Origin: CAIZGX01 sp044239865
GTDB taxonomy: Bacteria; Bacteroidota; Bacteroidia; Flavobacteriales_D; Sanyastnellaceae
Assembly: GCA_044239865.1 (NCBI GenBank)
Contig: JBIIAO010000001.1
Location: forward strand, 1 to 64,000
Direction of reading: 5' to 3'
Length of the DNA stretch: 64,000 nucleotides
The stretch's first letter is position 1. Each line of letters begins with the position of its first letter. The translations under genes and the position numbers were made by a program. A model generated the notes under the pieces. That model was given only the letters and a program-made list of their open reading frames with translations, was not told the origin of the DNA and made no database searches. Shown here one piece after another: positions 33,831 to 40,415 of the stretch.

Positions 33831-33891
33831 TCCGGGGAAGAATGTCTTTCAGACGAATGCCTGCGGTGAATGCTTCGCGAATGTCTTTGAA
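33830..33891. repeat. micro-hairpin array C (GAAT-spaced)
   Basis: TTCC-gg-GGAA (33830-33839), GTCT-ttc-AGAC (33844-33854), GCC-tgc-GGT (33859-33867, one G-U pair), GC-ttc-GC (33872-33878) and a decayed GTC-ttt-GAA, each separated by GAAT. CATTCT low-complexity repeats follow, as after array A. It lies upstream of the ORF6N gene and before the cassette-like region. Confidence 0.82.
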
Positions 33892-34042
33892 GAAATTCCC
33901 ATTCTCATTCTCATTCTGTTTCTCATTCTTTTTTGAACCTATTTCCGGCTATTCGTTCCAAGCTTTTCGCTGCGCTCAAAGGCTTTCCACTTCTATCCGG
34001 GGTATAGAAGAATTGTTTTGTACAATTAATTTCTCATTTTCC

Positions 34043-34140
34043 CTTTTAACTACCTTTATTAAACCACAACAGACCATCGTCTATCGAGCAATAATGACAC
34101 GTGTTGAGAAGGCTTGTATGGCGCAGAAGTTAGTTATGAG
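34043..34140 (+). repeat. attC-like imperfect inverted repeat 0
   Basis: The left arm CTTTTAACTACCTT pairs imperfectly with the right arm ending AGAAGTTAGTTATGAG. A second inner pairing joins CCACAACAGACC to GGCTTGTATGG. The right end GTTATGAG resembles the ends of the sites at 35142 and 35709. The rest of the gene-free stretch 33764-34302 holds array C, CATTCT repeats, AT-rich sequence at 34141-34219 and the first leader element. Confidence 0.45.
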
Positions 34141-34219
34141 CAATAGGTGCAAACTGTAATCGGTAAGTTATAAAGAATTAGACAATTATTAATAAATGAG
34201 TATATTTAAAAAAATAATA

Positions 34220-34302
34220 AGTGGAGACCAGAACTCACTTTAAAAAACGGGGCGAAATCCGAAAAGCCATAAGAGTAAGAACAAAATTTAAAAGATAATA
34301 AA
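34220..34302 (+). promoter_or_regulatory. shared leader element, copy 1
   Basis: It runs from AGTGGAGACC through CACTT, then GGCGAAATCCGAAAAGCC, then ATAAGAGTAAGAAC and an A/T-rich stretch to the ATG at 34303. AAGTG/CACTT can pair. It is closely similar to copy 4 over about 75 bp. Confidence 0.6.
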
Positions 34303-34677
34303 ATGAAAAAAATATTTTTTCTAACAACAATGTTGCTCACTTTTGGATTTGCGAATGCACAATCGACAGGTGTTTTTGATGGAGTTTGGGTTGGACAAGG
34401 TATTCAGCTGAATAATAATGAAACTTGGACAATCAAATTAACGGTTATTGGGGAAAACATAAATATTGAATACCCTTCTTTGGGATGTAGTGCTAAATTG
34501 ACAAAATCGAAATCAGAACAAAATAGACTTTATTTATCTGAAAAAATTATCGACGCAAATACTTGCGTAGATAACGGTAAAATAGAACTCGAATGGTTAA
34601 CTCCGAATGAAATTAGATTTAAATGGTCTTTTTCGGATGGAACTCCAGGATCATTTGCGACTTTATATAAATTTTGA
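34303..34677 (+). CDS. small secreted protein, unknown (cassette ORF 1)
   Basis: A 124-residue exported protein with signal peptide MKKIFFLTTMLLTFGFANAQ. The mature part is a small beta-rich domain (GVFDGVWVGQGIQLNNNETW, TIKLTVIGENINIEYP) with two cysteines (CSAKL, TCVDNG) that may form a disulfide. It ends FATLYKF. The pattern of a short YxGxW-type start followed by strands suggests a lipocalin-like calycin fold, but I cannot confirm it. The signal peptide is nearly the same as that of the protein at 35986 (MLLTFGFA), although the mature parts are unrelated. It lies between an attC-like site and a second small gene. Confidence 0.72.
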   Translation: MKKIFFLTTMLLTFGFANAQSTGVFDGVWVGQGIQLNNNETWTIKLTVIGENINIEYPSLGCSAKLTKSKSEQNRLYLSEKIIDANTCVDNGKIELEWLTPNEIRFKWSFSDGTPGSFATLYKF

Positions 34678-34685
34678 TTTAATAA

Positions 34686-34737
34686 GGAGGAAGCCGAAAA
34701 TCCGATTAAGAGTAGGTAAAAAAATAAAACCTGTAAA
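34686..34737 (+). promoter_or_regulatory. shared leader element, copy 2 (truncated)
   Basis: GGAGGAAGCCGAAAA followed by TCCGATTAAGAGTAGG and an A-rich stretch to the ATG at 34738. The AGTGG...CACT part of copies 1 and 4 is missing. Confidence 0.6.
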
Positions 34738-35124
34738 ATGAAAAAAATCTTTTTTTTAATTATTATCTGCATCAGCAGTCAATTAGCCTTCACCCAAACA
34801 TCCAGACCTGTTAATGTAATGACATTAAACGGGACTTGGGATTTATATGAAAATTCTAACGGAACAATTGGAAATACACCTGACCAAAGCATGAATATTA
34901 TGACTTTTGATGGTAACAAAATAGTTGTGCAGGGTATTTCACCGGGTAATACCTATTGGATTGGATTAGGAGAACTTAGAGGTTCTGAAGGATATTTTGA
35001 CTGGAGATTCAATGATGGTCGTTATGGCCAAACAACCTTCAAGGTCGATAAAAATGGGAATTTGGATGCACTAAGTTTAAGCTTTACGGTTGAATATAAA
35101 TATTTAGCGAAAAGAAGTGAATAA
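34738..35124 (+). CDS. small secreted protein, unknown (cassette ORF 2)
   Basis: A 128-residue exported protein with signal peptide MKKIFFLIIICISSQLAFTQ. The mature part (VMTLNGTWDLYENSNGTIGN, MTFDGNKIVVQGISPGNTYW, YFDWRFNDGRYGQTTFKVD) is beta-rich with no cysteines. Like its upstream neighbour it opens with a GTW-type strand, so the two could be distant relatives of the same small beta fold. No function is known. An attC-like site starts 18 bp after the stop codon, the arrangement expected for a gene cassette. Confidence 0.72.
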   Translation: MKKIFFLIIICISSQLAFTQTSRPVNVMTLNGTWDLYENSNGTIGNTPDQSMNIMTFDGNKIVVQGISPGNTYWIGLGELRGSEGYFDWRFNDGRYGQTTFKVDKNGNLDALSLSFTVEYKYLAKRSE

Positions 35125-35141
35125 ATTGTAGATTAAACCAT

Positions 35142-35224
35142 CCCTTAACAGCACCTAAAAGAAATTGGCGGTTTTCCCGGTAGTTATCGGGACGCCATTT
35201 CTTTTAGCGGAAAACCGTTATTGG
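35142..35224 (+). repeat. attC-like imperfect inverted repeat 1
   Basis: Outer ends CCCTTAAC and GTTATTGG are imperfectly complementary. The main stem CTAAAAGAAAT-GGCG pairs with CGCC-ATTTCTTTTAG, with one unpaired T (35166) on the left arm. An inner hairpin is TCCCG/CGGGA. An 83-nt length, imperfect outer boxes and an extrahelical base on one arm are features of integron attC sites. The GTTATTGG end does not fit the strict GTTRRRY box. Confidence 0.55.
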
Positions 35225-35234
35225 AAAGGTTACA

Positions 35235-35299
35235 CCACTATACAACGGAGAAAGCCGAAAATCCGATTAAGAGTAGGCAATATTTTAAAATTTAATATT
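35235..35299 (+). promoter_or_regulatory. shared leader element, copy 3
   Basis: CCACTATACAACGGAG, then AAAGCCGAAAATCC, then GATTAAGAGTAGG and an AT-rich stretch to the ATG at 35300. It starts 10 bp after the end of the attC-like site. Confidence 0.6.
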
Positions 35300-35701
35300 A
35301 TGAAAAAGTTTGTTTCTGAAAACTGGTACAAATTGATGATTGGTTCATCATTATTAATGGCATCATTTGGATTTATGGTGCATTCTGTTTCGCCGGCTAT
35401 GGCCGATAACAGTGTAGAAAAAATGAATGCTAATTCAAATTACAAAATGGTTCCAACAAATGCAGATGGATCAATAAATGTAAAGTTATCGGATGAGCAA
35501 TTGAATAAAATTATTCCTAAAAATGCGGATGGGAGTATTAATGTAAAAATGTCTCCGAATGCTGTAGTGGATGTGAATTTAGTAGGTATTGTAGGAACCG
35601 CTCCTGCCTGGCTTAAAACGAGTTCTGGAAATGCTTCATTATGTATATCTCCACCTGCCGGCCATGGTGCTGGTGATGGTTGGGGCTGGAGAAGGGATTA
35701 A
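35300..35701 (+). CDS. secreted protein with NADGSINVK repeat, unknown (cassette ORF 3)
   Basis: A 133-residue exported protein starting MKKFVSENWYKLMIGSSLLM (35300). The hydrophobic segment MIGSSLLMASFGFMVHSVSPAMA is a signal peptide or anchor. Residues about 53-91 hold two copies of P-(T/K)-NADGSINVK-(L/M)-S. The C-terminal tail is Gly/His/Trp-rich (SPPAGHGAGDGWGWRRD) with one cysteine. The frame is open further upstream through the leader and part of the attC-like site, which I reject as coding. No function is known. Confidence 0.68.
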   Translation: MKKFVSENWYKLMIGSSLLMASFGFMVHSVSPAMADNSVEKMNANSNYKMVPTNADGSINVKLSDEQLNKIIPKNADGSINVKMSPNAVVDVNLVGIVGTAPAWLKTSSGNASLCISPPAGHGAGDGWGWRRD

Positions 35702-35708
35702 ATACCAT

Positions 35709-35841
35709 CCTATACCGCACATTTGCGGAAATGGCGGGTTTAGAGGAAATTGAAACATTTTGCTTCAAATAATCTTTGGTGGTAAAATGAAATATACTGA
35801 AGCTAAGTCCGCCACAACGCAAATCTGCAAACCGTTATGGG
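35709..35841 (+). repeat. attC-like imperfect inverted repeat 2
   Basis: The left arm CCTATACC, GCACATTTGCG, TGGCGG, TTTAG pairs with the right arm CTAAG, CCGCCA, CGCAAAT, GTTATGGG across about 133 nt, with mismatched bubbles between. The end GTTATGGG matches the other sites. It begins 8 bp after the stop of cassette ORF 3. The 284-bp gap to the next gene also contains leader copy 4. Confidence 0.58.
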
Positions 35842-35901
35842 CAAGTTTAAGGCAACATTGCGGGCAAATGCGGGCTAACCAAATAAAGTGATAGGCAAAA
35901 A

Positions 35902-35985
35902 AGTGGAGACAAGAAAACCACTCTAATAACAGGGAGTAATCTGAAAAGCCATAAGAGTAGGAACAAAAATTTTAAAAAAAACAAA
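35902..35985 (+). promoter_or_regulatory. shared leader element, copy 4
   Basis: AGTGGAGACAAGAAAACCACT (AGTGG/CCACT stem), then CTAATAACAGGGAG, then GAAAAGCCATAAGAGTAGG and an A/T-rich stretch to the ATG at 35986. The stem of copy 1 differs in sequence but still pairs. Confidence 0.62.
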
Positions 35986-36405
35986 ATGAAAAATTTATTG
36001 ATTTTAGCAACGATGTTGCTGACTTTTGGATTTGCTAAAGCACAAGGTACATTATATAATGTATGGGGTGGTGGAAGTAAGGATAAATGTATTGGAATTT
36101 ATGAGGAAGGTAAAGTTTACTCGGTTTGGGGTAGCGGAAGTAAGGATAAATGCATCGGGATTTATGAGGGAGGTAAAATTTATTCAGTTTGGGGTGGCGG
36201 AAGTAAGGATAAATGCATAGGAATATATGAAGGAGGTAAAATTTACACTGTTTGGGGAGGTGGTAGTAAGGATAAATGCATCGGGATTTATGAAGGTGGT
36301 AAGATTTACACCGTTTGGGGAGGCGGCAGTAAAGATAAATGCATAGGGGTTTATGAAGGGTCAGATTCAGGTGCAGCAGCGGCAGCCTTTATACTTCTTT
36401 TTTAA
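35986..36405 (+). CDS. secreted 21-residue tandem-repeat protein (cassette ORF 4)
   Basis: A 139-residue exported protein: signal peptide MKNLLILATMLLTFGFAKAQ, then five tandem copies of a 21-residue unit based on VWGGGSKDKCIGIYEGGKI, starting at residue 26. The protein ends with a short Ala-rich hydrophobic tail (SGAAAAAFILLF). Each unit has one cysteine and probably two beta-strands, suggesting a small stacked or closed repeat fold. Codons vary at third positions between units while the peptide is kept, so selection acts on the protein. Function is unknown. An attC-like inverted repeat begins 5 bp after the stop. Confidence 0.78.
   Translation: MKNLLILATMLLTFGFAKAQGTLYNVWGGGSKDKCIGIYEEGKVYSVWGSGSKDKCIGIYEGGKIYSVWGGGSKDKCIGIYEGGKIYTVWGGGSKDKCIGIYEGGKIYTVWGGGSKDKCIGVYEGSDSGAAAAAFILLF
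36061..36360 (+). repeat. 63-bp in-frame tandem repeat, five copies
   Basis: Units start at 36061, 36124, 36187, 36250 and 36313. The copies differ mostly at synonymous positions, and the last is divergent at its end. Confidence 0.92.
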
Positions 36406-36409
36406 CCAA

Positions 36410-36506
36410 CCAATAACAGCGCGCAAGCTTTAAAAAAGAATTCAAACAAGGCGAAGCTTCAGCTTCGCCTTGTTTATTTTTAACTTGAATTCTTTTAAAT
36501 AATTGG
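36410..36506 (+). repeat. attC-like imperfect inverted repeat 3 (degenerate right end)
   Basis: CCAATAAC at the left pairs partly with ATAATTGG at the right. The main stem TTTAAAAAAGAATTCAA pairs with TTGAATTCTTTTAAA. The inner hairpin is the terminator below. The missing GTT suggests the last, decayed site of the array. Confidence 0.45.
36446..36480 (+). terminator. strong hairpin terminator at the end of the cassette region
   Basis: A 13-bp stem ACAAGGCGAAGCT with a 2-nt TC gap and its exact complement, followed by a T-rich run. It is nested in the attC-like repeat. Confidence 0.85.
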
Positions 36507-36509
36507 CGA

Positions 36510-37307
36510 CTACCTCTTCACCGCCTCCAACGCAAACACCAAAGGAACCTTATTCCCGAAGTGCTTCACACGAAACTTTCCAGGTTCGAATTCTTCGGAA
36601 TGTTTGAAGCAATTGTAGGGAGAATAATTGAACTCTTGAAACTGAGTAAGCTGAAGGCCTTGTGAAAGCAGCGATGTAAGCACTTCGCTGGTGGAATGAT
36701 TCCAATACGCGCAAGTGATTTCAATTTCAGAGGTGGGATCTGCGTAGGTGCCGGTGCTGGTTTCAATGTCCGGACCTGAATTGAAATAATTGTATCCGAC
36801 CGTTTGAAATTCATTGTCGAACATCCACATCACCGGATGAAAATCAGCAAAGACAAATCGACCTCCAGGCTTCAAGAAATGAGAAACAATTTCAGCCCAA
36901 CGATCTAAATCGGGTAACCATCCAATGGTTCCGTAACTGGTGAATACAATGTCGAATTTTTTGTCTAAATGATTTTTCAATTCATAGACGTCGCAACAAA
37001 TAAACTCCGCGTCGAGCTGAAGCTTTTCAGTCAATACTTTCGCTTGATCAATAGCCGCATCTGAAAGATCTACTCCTGTTACTTCAGCGCCCATGCGGGC
37101 AAGCGAGAGCGAGTCTTGTCCGAAATGACATTGCAAATGCAAAATAGATTTTCCTCGAATGTCGCCAAGCATATTCAATTCAATTTCATTCAACGAAGAT
37201 TTTCCTTTCAGAAATTCTTCCACAAAATAGAATTCAGATTGCACGTGAACAGGCACTCTCTTGTTCCAAGAGTCCTTATTCATTTTCACATAGTCGAAGT
37301 TTTCCAT
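36510..37307 (-). CDS. class I SAM-dependent methyltransferase
   Basis: A 265-residue methyltransferase. Motif I is ILHLQCHFGQDSLSLARMGA near residues 55-74, motif II/III ends with VTGVDLS near 77, and GRFVFADFHP near 150 marks motif post-III. The layout is the Methyltransf_11/25 Rossmann fold. The substrate is unknown. It overlaps the stop of the upstream 190-residue protein by 1 base (TAATG type), so it belongs to the murQ operon. It lies at the right edge of the accessory island and has the ordinary codon use of the chromosome. Confidence 0.88.
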   Translation of the reverse strand: MENFDYVKMNKDSWNKRVPVHVQSEFYFVEEFLKGKSSLNEIELNMLGDIRGKSILHLQCHFGQDSLSLARMGAEVTGVDLSDAAIDQAKVLTEKLQLDAEFICCDVYELKNHLDKKFDIVFTSYGTIGWLPDLDRWAEIVSHFLKPGGRFVFADFHPVMWMFDNEFQTVGYNYFNSGPDIETSTGTYADPTSEIEITCAYWNHSTSEVLTSLLSQGLQLTQFQEFNYSPYNCFKHSEEFEPGKFRVKHFGNKVPLVFALEAVKR

Positions 37308-37879
37308 TAGCCAATTCGTTTAACAACACTTGCATTTATTTTTTCATAGAACTGATGCGGATGCTGCGTGCGCCAATTCACTTCATTCAAATTTCCACCC
37401 GATACAAAATACTGATCGATATACGCTTTCGAAAAATCCTCCAACACGTGATCGCGGAAATTCACCAAGGCAATCCATCCGTCTTCGTCGTTCACATCTT
37501 CAAACCATTCTTCGTAATAGCAATCGTCGCTGGTGTGGAAGTTCAACACATTTTCACCAATGAAAATGAATTTCGTGATTCCTTCGTTAATCAAATGATC
37601 GGCGAACTCGCGCTTCAAAAACATAATGTCGTTGTACAACAAATCGTTCCACTCACCAATCAATTCCACAATCGCATAACCCTCAACGTAGTGGGCGAAA
37701 AGCAATTTCACAAACAGCGTCTGACTGCCAATGTTGTCCCATTGCGGATGAATATAAAAATCGTAAATCTTGTTGCTGAATTCGAATTCAGAATACTCCT
37801 GATTGTAAAACGGAGAAAGCTCATCTTCCTCAGCGCAATACAATCCTCTCCAATTATAATAAGGCTCTAACGTGTGCAT
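37307..37879 (-). CDS. conserved hypothetical protein next to murQ
   Basis: A 190-residue acidic cytoplasmic protein without signal peptide or membrane segment (MHTLEPYYNWRGLYCAEEDE, FIFIGENVLNFHTSDDCYYE, ending QFYEKINASVVKRIG). It is rich in aromatic residues and has an alternating alpha/beta look. I recall such proteins next to murQ in other flavobacteria, which would suggest a link to cell-wall recycling, but no activity is known. It starts one base after the murQ stop codon. Confidence 0.75.
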   Translation of the reverse strand: MHTLEPYYNWRGLYCAEEDELSPFYNQEYSEFEFSNKIYDFYIHPQWDNIGSQTLFVKLLFAHYVEGYAIVELIGEWNDLLYNDIMFLKREFADHLINEGITKFIFIGENVLNFHTSDDCYYEEWFEDVNDEDGWIALVNFRDHVLEDFSKAYIDQYFVSGGNLNEVNWRTQHPHQFYEKINASVVKRIG

Positions 37880-37880
37880 G

Positions 37881-38684
37881 TTACTTTTTCAATGAATCAA
37901 CGGCGAATCTAACGCTTCCTTCTTTCAACAACAGTGCTTTCGCTTCTTCTGCATTCAATCCCGTTTCTTCCATCACCATGCGCGTTCCGCGATCAACCAA
38001 TTTGTAGTTGGAAAGTTGCATATCAACCATCTTATTTCCCTTCACATGTCCCAAGTGAATGAAGGTACACGTGGTAAGCATGTTCAACACCAATTTCTGC
38101 GCAGTTCCGCTTTTCAAGCGCGTGCTGCCCGTAACGAATTCAGGACCGACAACCACTTCAATCGGAAACTTCGAAACAGCCGCAACAGCCGATCCTGCAT
38201 TGCAAACCACGCATCCCGTTGAAATGCCTTCTTCGTTGCATTTCTTCAACGCACCAATAACGTAAGGTGTTCTTCCCGATGCAGCAATTCCAACCACCAC
38301 ATCGTTCGTGGTTATGTTGAAAGCCTGAAGATCTCTCCAACCTTGTTCTTCATCGTCTTCTGCAAATTCAACGGCTTTGCGAATGGCGCCGTCACCACCG
38401 GCTATTAGACCTATTACTCTTCCGAAGTCAACTCCGAACGTAGGCGGACATTCAGAAGCGTCTACAATTCCCAACCGTCCGCTCGTGCCTGCGCCCATGT
38501 AGAAAAGTCTTCCGCCTTGTTTCATTTTCGAAACAATTTCAGCAATAAGATTTTCAATTTGTGGAAGTGAGGCAGCCACGGCCTCTGGAACAGAGCGGTC
38601 TTCTTCATTCATTCCCAACAATAATTCGGAAATGCTTTTGTTTTCTAGGTTATTGTGGTTACTCGAAGATTCGGTTGTTGACAT
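37881..38684 (-). CDS. murQ: N-acetylmuramic acid 6-phosphate etherase
   Basis: MurQ cleaves the D-lactyl ether of MurNAc-6-phosphate to GlcNAc-6-phosphate in peptidoglycan recycling. The 267-residue protein has one SIS domain: GGRLFYMGAGTSGRLGIVDASE near residues 57-78 (glycine-rich sugar-phosphate loop) and PPTFGVDFGRVIGLIAGG, then VVGIAASGRTPYVIGAL near 130 and GPEFVTGSTRLKSGTAQKLV near 177. Length is a little short of the usual 300 because the C-terminal helical part is reduced. A TACCTTCG box ends 18 nt before the ATG. Confidence 0.95.
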   Translation of the reverse strand: MSTTESSSNHNNLENKSISELLLGMNEEDRSVPEAVAASLPQIENLIAEIVSKMKQGGRLFYMGAGTSGRLGIVDASECPPTFGVDFGRVIGLIAGGDGAIRKAVEFAEDDEEQGWRDLQAFNITTNDVVVGIAASGRTPYVIGALKKCNEEGISTGCVVCNAGSAVAAVSKFPIEVVVGPEFVTGSTRLKSGTAQKLVLNMLTTCTFIHLGHVKGNKMVDMQLSNYKLVDRGTRMVMEETGLNAEEAKALLLKEGSVRFAVDSLKK

Positions 38685-38702
38685 GGTAAATGTTTTTCAC
38701 AA

Positions 38703-38710
38703 CGAAGGTA
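38703..38710 (-). promoter_or_regulatory. -7 box TACCTTCG for murQ
   Basis: It ends 18 nt before the ATG at 38684. Confidence 0.5.
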
Positions 38711-38765
38711 AGAAAGGTGTTCACAACCCGTTTCATTTAGAATTAAATCTTAGTGAGTGATTGTT

Positions 38766-38773
38766 TATTTTCG
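38766..38773 (+). promoter_or_regulatory. -7 box TATTTTCG
   Basis: It ends 10 nt before the ATG at 38784 of the second TPR-PD40 gene. An in-frame GTG/TTG-type start further upstream would lie ahead of the box. Confidence 0.5.
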
Positions 38774-38783
38774 AAAGAGTAAA

Positions 38784-40415
38784 ATGCAAATTTATATGAA
38801 GAAAATTCTTGGGTTAATGTTGGTGCTTTTCACTTCGGTGACGGCCTATACGCAATCAGATTCAACCATCATAGGTGATGTAGATGTTGCTGCAAACGCA
38901 GCGAAAATGCTTAGTGCGGAGCACGAATATGTAACAGGAAATATGCGTGGGGCCCTCACGATTTTCCGTGAAGTGTTAGCGAATGATCCAAGGAACTACA
39001 AGGCCCAACTGGGTGAAGCGGAATGTTATTACAACTTGAAAAAATATCCGGATGCATTCAAATCATTGGATAAAGCAACGAAAATTAAAGCCGGTGAAGA
39101 TAGGAAGGAGTTGATCTTGTTTTATGCCAAGTGTTATCACAGAACAGGAGAATTGGACAAGGCGATTGAAAAATACAACGCTTATTTGAAATTGGAAAAA
39201 CCCAAATCTTATGAAGCGGAAGAGGCAACTAAGTACATTCGTGAATGTGAATTCGCTAAACGCAAAATGGAGAAACCTGCGGATGTTACCATAACTAATT
39301 TAGGAGGAGTCATTAATTCACGTTTGGAGGAATATGCGCCAAGTATTACTGCAGATGGAAAAATGATCGTATTCACGTCACGTCGCGACAATACCACTTC
39401 TCCGCCAGAGCGCATGGGAAAGAATATTGACGAGAAAGGAGACTATAAGTTTTATGAAGATATTTATTACAGTGTTATTGATTCAGTAACCGGTGAATGG
39501 AGTGATTGTGAGAAATTGCCAGGTTCGGTAAACACCAATTATCACGATGCCGTGTTGAGCATTGTTCCTGATGGATCAATGATCTATGTCTATAAGAACG
39601 ATGGCGAAAATGCAGGAGATATATTCTTTTCGAAAAAAGGAGAAACAAAATGGCGCGAGGCCGAGCGCTTGCCAAAGAGCATTAATTCGACGTATTTTGA
39701 AGGAAGTGTTTCTCAGACCGCCGATGGTTCGAGGTTGTACTTCATCAGTGAACGTCAGACAGGTCTCGGGCGTGGTGATATATACTATTCTGAAAAGTCG
39801 GGTTCTGGTTGGGGAAAACCAACGAATATGGGGCCAATGATTAATACTCCTTACGACGAGAAATTTGTGTTCATTCATCCAAATGGAAAGACCTTGTTCT
39901 TTGCTTCCGAAGGTCATCTGGGCATGGGTAGTTATGACATCTTTAAAACGGAATTGGTTAACGGGGTTTGGACGAAGCCTGTTAATTTAGGGTATCCGAT
40001 TAACACAGTGAATGAGGAGTCTACATTCTCACTTACTTCGGATAATAAGAATATGTACATCGCGGCTGAGTACCGCGATTCATACGGGGATCGTGATATT
40101 TATAAAGTTGATATTTCGCGTTACGCTTTAATGAGCGAAGGATATGAAAAAAGTGTCTACGCTCAATTAATTGCTATTGTCGTGGATGCTAACGGAAAAC
40201 CAAATAAAGGTGTTAAGATTAAAGTGGAAGATTTGGATTCCGGTGAAATTCAAAATGGAGAAACGGATAAAGCTGGATATTGTCGTGTGAATGTTCGAGG
40301 TGGGAAAAGCTACAAGGTAACAGCAGAGAAAGATGAGAAGAAATTCTCAGAGGAAGTGAAGATGGAAATGAAGAACAGCGGCGAGACAATTCTAAAATGG
40401 GAAATTAAACTTTAA
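38784..40415 (+). CDS. TPR-PD40 outer-membrane protein without an OmpA domain
   Basis: About 543 residues from the ATG at 38784 (MQIYMKKILGLMLVLFTS). A start four codons later, at MKKIL, is equally possible. The signal peptide ends near TAYTQ. TPR helices (ALTIFREVLANDPRNYKAQL) are followed by PD40 blades (APSITADGKMIVFTSRRDN, HPNGKTLFFASEGHLGMGSY, TSDNKNMYIAAEYRD). A carboxypeptidase-regulatory-like beta domain (AIVVDANGKPNKGVKIKVED) comes last. It shares the plan of the 685-residue protein at 22767 but stops before an OmpA domain, so it cannot bind peptidoglycan that way. The stop overlaps the glycosyltransferase stop by 4 bases. Confidence 0.78.
   Translation: MQIYMKKILGLMLVLFTSVTAYTQSDSTIIGDVDVAANAAKMLSAEHEYVTGNMRGALTIFREVLANDPRNYKAQLGEAECYYNLKKYPDAFKSLDKATKIKAGEDRKELILFYAKCYHRTGELDKAIEKYNAYLKLEKPKSYEAEEATKYIRECEFAKRKMEKPADVTITNLGGVINSRLEEYAPSITADGKMIVFTSRRDNTTSPPERMGKNIDEKGDYKFYEDIYYSVIDSVTGEWSDCEKLPGSVNTNYHDAVLSIVPDGSMIYVYKNDGENAGDIFFSKKGETKWREAERLPKSINSTYFEGSVSQTADGSRLYFISERQTGLGRGDIYYSEKSGSGWGKPTNMGPMINTPYDEKFVFIHPNGKTLFFASEGHLGMGSYDIFKTELVNGVWTKPVNLGYPINTVNEESTFSLTSDNKNMYIAAEYRDSYGDRDIYKVDISRYALMSEGYEKSVYAQLIAIVVDANGKPNKGVKIKVEDLDSGEIQNGETDKAGYCRVNVRGGKSYKVTAEKDEKKFSEEVKMEMKNSGETILKWEIKL

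Noticed and set aside
33659..34159. Plus-strand ORF of 166 residues covering array C and the first attC-like site
   Set aside because: It is antisense to the ORF6N start and then crosses hairpin and low-complexity repeats. No domain or signal is visible.
34681..34695. GGAGG before cassette ORF 2 as a Shine-Dalgarno site
   Set aside because: It lies about 48 nt before the ATG and is part of the shared leader. Other genes here show no Shine-Dalgarno sequences.
35165..35299. Upstream start of cassette ORF 3 inside the attC-like site
   Set aside because: The extra 45 residues translate the inverted repeat and leader. A clean signal-anchor starts at 35300.
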